Part shown: positions 57,396 through 64,000 of the stretch, piece after piece
How positions within the stretch are numbered: the first letter of the stretch is position 1
Layout: the number at the start of each line of letters is the position of its first letter
Assembly (NCBI GenBank): GCA_009801085.1
Contig: VNWV01000009.1
Location: 62,001 to 126,000 of the forward strand
Source of the DNA: Lasiodiplodia sp. COLG20
Lineage: Eukaryota > Ascomycota > Dothideomycetes > Botryosphaeriales > Botryosphaeriaceae
Length of the DNA: 64,000 nt
Reading direction: 5' to 3'
Program-made: the position numbers and the translations under genes
Notes under the pieces: generated by a model
Told to the model about the DNA's origin: nothing
Databases searched by the model: none
What the model saw: only the letters and a program-made list of their open reading frames with translations

Positions 57396-60010
57396 CTACA
57401 GACCAAGGGTGTTTGCTCCCTCGGCACCATCCTGTTCCCCAAAAGGCGCAGATAGCACCGGCTCGAGACTGGTGTGCAGGAGGAAATCTATATCAAACGT
57501 ATTATTATCAGCATAGCCGCCCCAAAAGGGGTCGCTGAATGTCGTGCCGGCTGCCTGCGGAACGACACCAGGTGCGTGCAGATCAGGCTGATCCAGCTCC
57601 CCGAGGACCGCCGAGGCAGAAGTCGTGTTCCCGGTAGCAGCAGGCTGCGGAGTGGTTGCACGCTGTGGCACATGATGCGAGCAGCTGCTCGCAGTCCTGC
57701 TCGACACGCTGACGATGGAGCCTCCCGAAGACACCTGGCCCGTCAGTCTCTCCATTAGATCGACAAACGCCTCGGCGATCCAGATCTTGACAGGCCATGA
57801 TTTCGACAGCTCGCTCAGCGCAAGCAGGCATTGTCGCGCCTTGTTCTCGGCGAGCTGCTGACGAACGTGGTCGCGCCTGCATATGGCGATGGTGTGGACT
57901 GAGAGGGCGCCGAACAGTGATGGGAGGCTGTTGTGTGTGGGGGGTTAGGGTGTTACGATTTTTCGGAAGGTGTGTGTGTGGGTTCGTACAGGTGGATCTG
58001 TGCAAACTTGATTGCGCCGTTCCCCAGGAGGTCCTCTGCCATACGCGTTATCGAATCGGCAGCGGAGCGGACCCGCACGTCCCTTTCAGCATCGGCCGAG
58101 GAGAGGACTTCGATTGACCTCGGTCGAAAGAGAAGTATGTAATAATTTCTCATGCTGCGTCAATAGAAGCCTTCGTATTGGAACTGGTTCTGGTAGCTTA
58201 CTGATATGAGAAGTGGAGCATGCTGGCCCAGAAGGACGCGTCCAATGATCCGCTGAGCGGCTCTTTTCGGAGTTGATTTGGTAACCGGGATTCCCATTGT
58301 GATAGCCTCCCCACCAATGCTTCTGTGTCGGACCGTCCCGGCTCGGGAGGGCGGGGACTGAACTCTTTGGTGAGAATATCCCCAACTAAAATGGCAGGAG
58401 TAAGCACCCCTGCGTGAACATCCTGATATTTCGGATCATCTTACGTATCATAGCCAACTTCGACATCTCGATGACATACGATATATGGAAGTCTTGCTGA
58501 GCAGGTATAAGACCCCGGTCGTAGTCGTCATCGAAGGTGAAATCCTCTTCAGTGAGAGGCTCGACATCGCAATCCTCGTCTCGGATGCGGCATGGCTGGC
58601 CAAAAGCCGCAGCGGTGTGGTGATCACGGACCTATCTGCATCAGCGCCGGCGGGGGGAAACAATTCTGTACTTGGGGGCGATTTACGTAGATGGACCACC
58701 AAATTCGCTTCCGCAGAGACCTTTCCCCTGTGCTTCTCACCGATCGTGATGTGCTGGGTTACTGTCAGCATTAGCTACGCGCATTTTGCATGGATAGACG
58801 CACGAACGATGCAATTTCAAAGACTGCGCGACAATCACTGAGCAGGCAACCCAATAACACGTGTCTTTCTGCTCGTCATGCCCGGCCCACCAGAAGCCGA
58901 GAAGCAGAAGACAAGCCACGACTAGTATGGGATCACGCTCGTAGTCTCCATCATACAGCGCCTTCGCCCGGAGATAATGCGTCCTTCTTGCCGTGGTCCG
59001 GTCACTGTACCCAGCGGCATGTACAAGACTCTCATCACACACTGTGAAGCCTAGAAGATAGATTGTCTGAAGAACAAGTGGGGAGCATTCGCCGCAGAGG
59101 TACCTTCGCATGAACTCCTTTCGATCAAAGACCGGGTAAGCGGGGTGGATGACCTCGAAGAAAGCACGGATCAGCTCATCGGCTACTTCCCCGACTGGCA
59201 TGATTAAGGCCTCTGCGAGAGAAACAAACCTGCCAACTCGCCCGCCATTATCAGAAACTGGTCGCTCTACGATGGAGGCTGGGATCGAGTAATGGACTTT
59301 CAAGGACTCGGTGATGCCGTCATCGGCTTTGTAGACGACCTCGACGATGTAAGAAACACGATGACTCTTCGCGGTACTGTGAGGGCGGGTGATCTGCCTG
59401 GATTGATCTTCTTGCGTCTCAGCCACAGGCTGGACCTCGTTCATTCCGGTGGAGAGCGTGTCGAAGCCCTCAATTTGCGTTTCCCGGACTGGCGACTTGT
59501 CTGCATTCGAGCCATTGCAATGCTGAGGTGCATCCACATCGCGGATTCTCCCTGATGACGCTGCGACTTGGAAATTTGGCTGAGTCGATTGACCGGGAGA
59601 TGCATCTCCAGATGCGCTTTGGTCTCGTGAGACGCGTTGCCTTTTTCGGACATACCTGCCAAGACCTGCTCAGCTCCTGTGTGCGCAGCGCTTGAGGGGA
59701 GAGCAGGTTCAACGTACTTTCCCCGTTTCGACTCAATCAACTCGCATGGCGTCCTCCGCGTGCGGCAGTGCCAGCACGGTTGTCCGTCGGCGGCGTCGCA
59801 CTTCACCCGCCGGGCGTTGCACGCCTTGCAGGCGATTCGGGCTCGGCGAAGATGGGTCGGGGGCGTGTCCGCAGCCAGGCCGTGGCCAGAGGCCTCGGTT
59901 GCTTCGGTCATATGTATCGGAGTTCCTGGCGTGCCGGATTGCATGACCGGTGGGAAGGATTGCAGGAGAGAAGGCGAGGGTGGACGTCCGTCTGTAAGAT
60001 CCCGAGGCAA
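57396..60010 (-). CDS. Zn2Cys6 transcription factor with fungal-specific TF domain
   Basis: Nuclear regulator; seven exons (60010-59656, 59566-58804, 58753-58687, 58631-58445, 58385-58202, 58154-57990, 57927-57396) join in phase to 750 aa. Zinc cluster Cys61, 64, 71, 79, 82, 89 (CKACNARRVKCDAADGQPC then CRTRRTPC). The fungal-specific domain follows: LIRAFFEVIHPAYPVFDR, ILVVACLLLLGFWW, KRIWWSIYVRD, FGQPCRIRDEDCDVEPL, YYILLFRP. The R-x-R-I-A-C-x-x-C entry and the HPAYPVFD motif resemble the FarA/CTF1 (fatty-acid or cutinase) group, but I would not assign a target from this. It lies just downstream of, and on the same strand as, the MFS exporter gene. The best guess is pathway-specific regulator of the exporter and the PLP enzyme. 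Confidence 0.85.
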
Positions 60011-60418
60011 TTGGGGTTTCCCCGCCGAGATTGAACCGCCCTGAGATCCCGAGGGCTCTCGGGCTTGGGTGACTAAGCTTCCGCTTTTCTGGTTCAGAGT
60101 AACATACGCTATAATGCTCTAGTGGATTTAGCGATGATTCAGCTCTGTAGTATTTACTTTCACGAAATGCTCCACATTTGTATCGTGGGTAGTGCAGTTA
60201 TACAGGCCTTGCCGAACCATTAAAATGTGAAGTAATCTATCAGCATCTGGTATTTTTTTTTTTCCTTCACACTGCATAATTAGTCTATCAGGAAATTTTC
60301 ATTAGTCAGGAGATATAATGCGCCGTTTTTATGGTCACAAATCAGAAGGCAGTTGGAAGAGTCTTCGGATACACTCTAACAGTAAATTTCTACATATGCC
60401 AGTTTCAGAGTGCGAGCA
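60011..60418. other. Intergenic, 408 bp
   Basis: Promoter of the Zn2Cys6 regulator and 3' flank of the MFS gene. Contains an 11-nt T run (60253-60263). Nothing else recognised. Confidence 0.45.
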
Positions 60419-62247
60419 TCAGGTGGCCACCGCAAATCTGCTTTTTCCCCTGAGTAGCTGGCCGTACTGGAAAAATAGCCACGGAAACGGCATCATAACA
60501 AGCGTAAGAAATGCAAGGACACTGGTGGCCCACTGGTATCCAAGCCCCTCATACATCTGAATTCCGAATAAAGGGAATGCGGCTGTTGCATTCAATGTTA
60601 GTAATGCAGTGATTTTGGAGCCCCACTCGTGACATACCTGCGAAGGAGCACCGCACGAGACCATTGGAGGCCAGGGCTGATGCAGCGTATCGTGGGTAAG
60701 CATCTACCTGGATAAATAGTCAGCATATGGAGTTGTTTAAATCCTTCGTAACAATCCCACGTGAGACGAGGCCTAGCGTACAAGATACGTAAAAATTCCC
60801 GTGAATGCAAGCAACATTCCACATCCAAACACAGCTGATCCAAGTATGGGTATTATCCAGTGTATACTCGGGTAAGTCGTCCAGCCGAACCAGAACAGGC
60901 CGACGGGAATAAGGAGACCACCAAGGATAGCTGGGGGAAGTCGGTACTCCGGCTCCTCTCGGGTAGCCCCTTTTTCTTCTTTCAATAGTAGATGCATACG
61001 AAGGCGAGACCATAAAGGATTGCTAGAAGCTGCCACGAGCATCCCTACAATAATTCCTAGAAACGTCAGACCAACCTGCCACAGGTTCATGCCATGGTTC
61101 GTTCGGAATACGAGGGGGAAGGATCCGAAGAACAGGTACAAGATACCCAGCAAAATCGCCGAGTAAATATTCAGGCAAAGGCACATAGGTTCGAGTAAAA
61201 GAAACTGGAGCGGCCGCAGGAGCGAAAGTCCGATCACCCTCCTCTTTGACCTGGTATTTTTCTCTATTGGCGCCTTGAACCTGTCATCTCCTGATTCACT
61301 CCGAAGCTTTCTGGCTTTTGCCCTCAGCATAACTGGATGGTAGGTTTCCGGGGCGAGGACGACGATTGCAATCCACAGGGCTGTGGACCAAATGATGATG
61401 AAGTAGTAGGTCCACCTCCAATGTGCGTAGTAATTGATGAAGCCACCAATCACCGGGCCCAAGGACGGACCGACAAACGGGGCGGATGAGACGAGAACCA
61501 TTGGCGTTTGAATCTCATGGCGTGAGAACACATCACCTACGGTTCCTCCGGCAACAGACAAGAAGGTACCACCAGCGAACCCGTTGAAGAAACGAGCTAC
61601 AATCAGTACCGCGATATGTTTTCCAACAGCTGATGGAATCGTCCAGATGGTAAACAGGGTCCAGGAAACGAGGTATATGGGCCTTCGTCCGTAGTACTCG
61701 CTCAAAGGGCCGGTGAACAACGGTCCCAGGGCGATTCCCAGCACAAACGACGACAGCCCAACCGTGGCTACGAGGGACAGCGTGCCGAACTCGGCGTTCA
61801 TCTGGGTATATGTGGTGGTGTAAATCGAGCTGGCGCATGTCCTTCAATTGCGTCGTCAGCAGTTATCGTGTGAAGACACCTATTGTCCGCGCACTCGAGT
61901 GGGGCAATGCACGCCTTGAAGGAGATGGCATAGGCTTACACGCATAATGTTCCGGTACAAACGATGATTACAATGGCCCACTTCCGTGCCAATGGCATGC
62001 TTCTGGGGCACATGGGATCATGGTCGCCTTCGAATGCGACTTCGTGCGGATCATGTTTAAATTCCCCGATCGCGTGGTGGCCGCTTTCCACATCTTCACC
62101 TGTGCATTCCTGCGAGAATCGCTTCTCATCGCAACCGGCGTTATGGCTATTGGTGCTGTGTTGGTGGCCGGTGCTGCTGACGGTCGTCGGAGAACGTTGA
62201 AACGAGGGGATCGATTTGATCGCTTGGGTGGGCAACGAGATGCTCAT
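60419..62247 (-). CDS. MFS exporter, DHA1 (drug:H+ antiporter) type
   Basis: Proton-driven efflux pump of the plasma membrane. Four exons (62247-61940, 61841-60782, 60707-60638, 60582-60419) give 533 aa. An 85-residue polar N-terminus precedes twelve membrane helices. DHA1 marks: GPLSEYYGRRPIYLVSW (motif A, loop 2-3), PFVGPSLGPVIGGF (antiporter motif C in helix 5), the central loop after PETYHPVMLRAKARKLR, and the late motif DAYPRYAASALASNGLVR followed by FPLFGIQMYEGLG. The last two exons are short and easy to miss. It is transcribed divergently from the PLP enzyme gene with about 590 bp between them and is followed by a Zn2Cys6 regulator, the usual exporter-enzyme-regulator arrangement of a specialised-metabolite locus. 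The transported compound is unknown. Confidence 0.9.
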
Positions 62248-62840
62248 GGATTTGAAACAGCTGTTGGAAGAAGGAGTTCAATCTTCGTGTTGTCGAAATA
62301 TGAGATCTGGACATCTCGTCCCAGTCGCGGCAGTATGGCGTTTTACCAGAACTGCGTACCAGATTTGGGGGAAAATGCTCGCTGCTGAAGGAAACCGGCA
62401 GTAAGATTTGCCACTGGAATTATCGTAAGACCTCGGCTCACTGAAAGCAATGGTTCAATCTGCTTGGAGAAACCTTTGGTTCTTCGGCTATATGAGATAT
62501 CCTTTAGGTAATCATGAACCCTCGATTTCTTACAAAATACTACGGTAAAGTTCCTGAATCGAGATGATTGGACAATCGCGCGACTCACGTCAGTGCAAAA
62601 AATTCTTACCTCGCCTCGGTCAAAGGTTCGCTTGCCCCACCTTGACTGGCTTTGACACGCAACATGGGAGCACCATGCCATAAATGTCAAATGTCACCAC
62701 TTTATCAGTTTCCCCGGAAAAGGTCCAAGTAAACACGATTGAAATTCGAAAATCTGTCAATCAAGCAAACACGAAAAGTAATCCTCCAGAGTCTACCCCG
62801 CCAATTCTGCGGTATTTCCAACATTTACATCGAAGCAGCA
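62248..62840. promoter_or_regulatory. Divergent promoter of the MFS exporter and PLP enzyme
   Basis: 593 bp between two divergent start codons, a position where one regulator can drive both genes. No clear CGG-N-CCG palindrome was picked out by eye. No other frame is supported. Confidence 0.45.
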
Positions 62841-64000
62841 ATGTCTACTAGTCAAGAAGACCCAATCGATACGGTGAGAGCGGAGTACCACTTGTCTCGG
62901 AGAGGAGCTTGCAACTTCGTACACCGAGATGTATGGGGCCCGCGAGAAAAGTCCATGGCAAATCCATGGTCGCCACAAAATCCTGACGGAATGTGTGTTC
63001 ATCTCGTTTCACTCAACGAGAAACAACCCAGTGCTTACTCGTGCAGGGTCATTCTCCGTCTGGCTGAGAACAGTCTTTTGCATGCGGATATGGTTGATTT
63101 TATCAACTCCAAGGTCAGTTCTTCCCGCGCATTATTTGTTCGCCTGCTTATCTTTTCTAATCAGACTTCTGCTGTACCTATCAATCATCTCACTTACAGC
63201 ACAGGACCGCGCGGGTCACGTCGTCTTCGAAATGCTGCAGCTGCATTCCTGAATGACGAGTTCCAGTCTCGCCAAACCATTACGGCGGACAATCTTTTCA
63301 TTACTCCTGGTTTGGCCAGTGCCATAGATGGGATAACCTGGTCAATTTGCAACGATGGAGATGGTATCCTGGTTCCGCGTCCATACTACAATGGATTTGA
63401 TGTGGATGTCTTGAACCGGAGCAATGCTCGAATAATCGGGGTCCAGTACGAGGGAACAGAGGAATACTCAGAGCTTGATGATCTATTCCGCCCTGACGTA
63501 AACAGGAAAGCACTTGAAGCCGCCTTGGAAGAGGCAAAAACTGGCGGCACAACCATCCGTGCCCTGATGATTTCCAAGTGAGTTCTCACCTTCCAGCAAA
63601 TTTCTGACCAGAAGGTATTGACATCAGCACGTCCAGTCCCCACAACCCTCTCGGAAGATGCTATGTCAGTATTCGTCCTTAAAGTTAATTTATTTGCCAT
63701 TAAGGTTTAGATGCTAATTGCAAGCACCAGCCCCCTGAGGCTCTGAAAGAATTTGCCTCATTCTGTGGGCGGCACCAGTTGCACCTCCTCTCCGACGAAA
63801 TCTACGCCAAGTCCGTTTTCTCCAACCCTGCGATTACCAATCCGATTCCATTTACCTCCATACTGTCCCTCGATCTCGGCGATCTAATCGATCAATCCCT
63901 CGTGCATGTGCTTTATGGTGCAAGCAAGGATTTTTGTGCCAACGGCTTGCGCCTGGGATTCGTCTGCACCAGCAACCAAGGAATAATCGGCGCCATGTCA
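62841..64000 (+). CDS. ACC-synthase-like PLP-dependent aminotransferase, 3' truncated by window end
   Basis: Fold type I PLP enzyme (class I/II aminotransferase, 1-aminocyclopropane-1-carboxylate-synthase-like), cytosolic. Exons 62841-62992, 63047-63113, 63165-63577, 63628-63664, 63731-64000+ give the first 313 residues; the C-terminus lies beyond the window. Motifs in order: GMVILRLAENSLLHADMVDF (N-terminal arm), the TYSTGPRGSRRLRNAAAAF segment, LFITPGLASAIDG, LVPRPYYNGFDVD, SSPHNPLGRCY (Asn holding PLP O3'), SDEIYAKSVF (Asp245 to the pyridine N, Tyr248) and YGASKDF with Lys289 as the Schiff-base Lys. In fungi such enzymes are found in many metabolite clusters and often act on S-adenosylmethionine-derived or amino-acid substrates; the true substrate is not readable here. 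The intron after residue 73 is 51 nt and leaves the frame open, so it is easily missed. Confidence 0.87.

Noticed and set aside
1..64000. tRNA genes
   Set aside because: No A-box plus GGTTCGA-type B-box pair with a foldable acceptor stem was recognised by eye; a tRNA scan would settle it.

Overview
The window is nuclear DNA of a filamentous ascomycete, most like Eurotiomycetes (Aspergillus/Penicillium type). The evidence is many short (about 50-60 nt) GT-AG introns with CTAAC/CTGAC-like branch sites, intergenic gaps of 0.3-4 kb, and family content typical of Pezizomycotina: Zn2Cys6 regulators, HET and NACHT proteins, fungal rhodopsin-like membrane proteins, AA9 and GH51 enzymes and a QutR-type repressor. 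No species is claimed. I rebuilt gene models by hand by joining exons in phase; most spliced models close to an exact multiple of three with one terminal stop. I recognised no rRNA, tRNA, CRISPR array or intact transposon.

Layout. 1-363: tail of a rhodopsin-like membrane protein. 1423-5880: two secreted plant-biomass enzymes, a GH51 arabinofuranosidase and an AA9 LPMO. 6696-8773: HSP70-like ATPase. 9774-13119: a coiled-coil protein of unknown function converging on a CorA-like membrane protein. 14297-18221: a HET-like membrane protein and a small protein with an internal duplication. 20308-21165: bHLH regulator. 22900-31922: a quinate/shikimate-type catabolic cluster with a QutA-like activator, a QutR-like repressor, two shikimate/quinate dehydrogenase-family enzymes and a 3-dehydroshikimate dehydratase. 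The enzymes together would turn shikimate-type substrates into protocatechuate; no dehydroquinase or permease gene lies in the window. 32229-36936: a DUF3433 membrane-protein gene that looks broken.

37885-51354 is a run of self/non-self-recognition-type genes: a HET-domain protein, a giant protein with a CorA-like C-terminus, and a 1518-residue NOD-like receptor whose reconstructed order is PNP/UDP phosphorylase - NACHT - about eleven ankyrin repeats - SPRY. The SPRY part is spread over three short exons and is the most striking item here.

51355-64000: a 3.9 kb gene-poor stretch, a three-repeat Myb factor, then a Zn2Cys6 regulator, a DHA1-type MFS exporter and a divergent ACC-synthase-like PLP enzyme that runs off the window. 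These last three look like the edge of a specialised-metabolism cluster.
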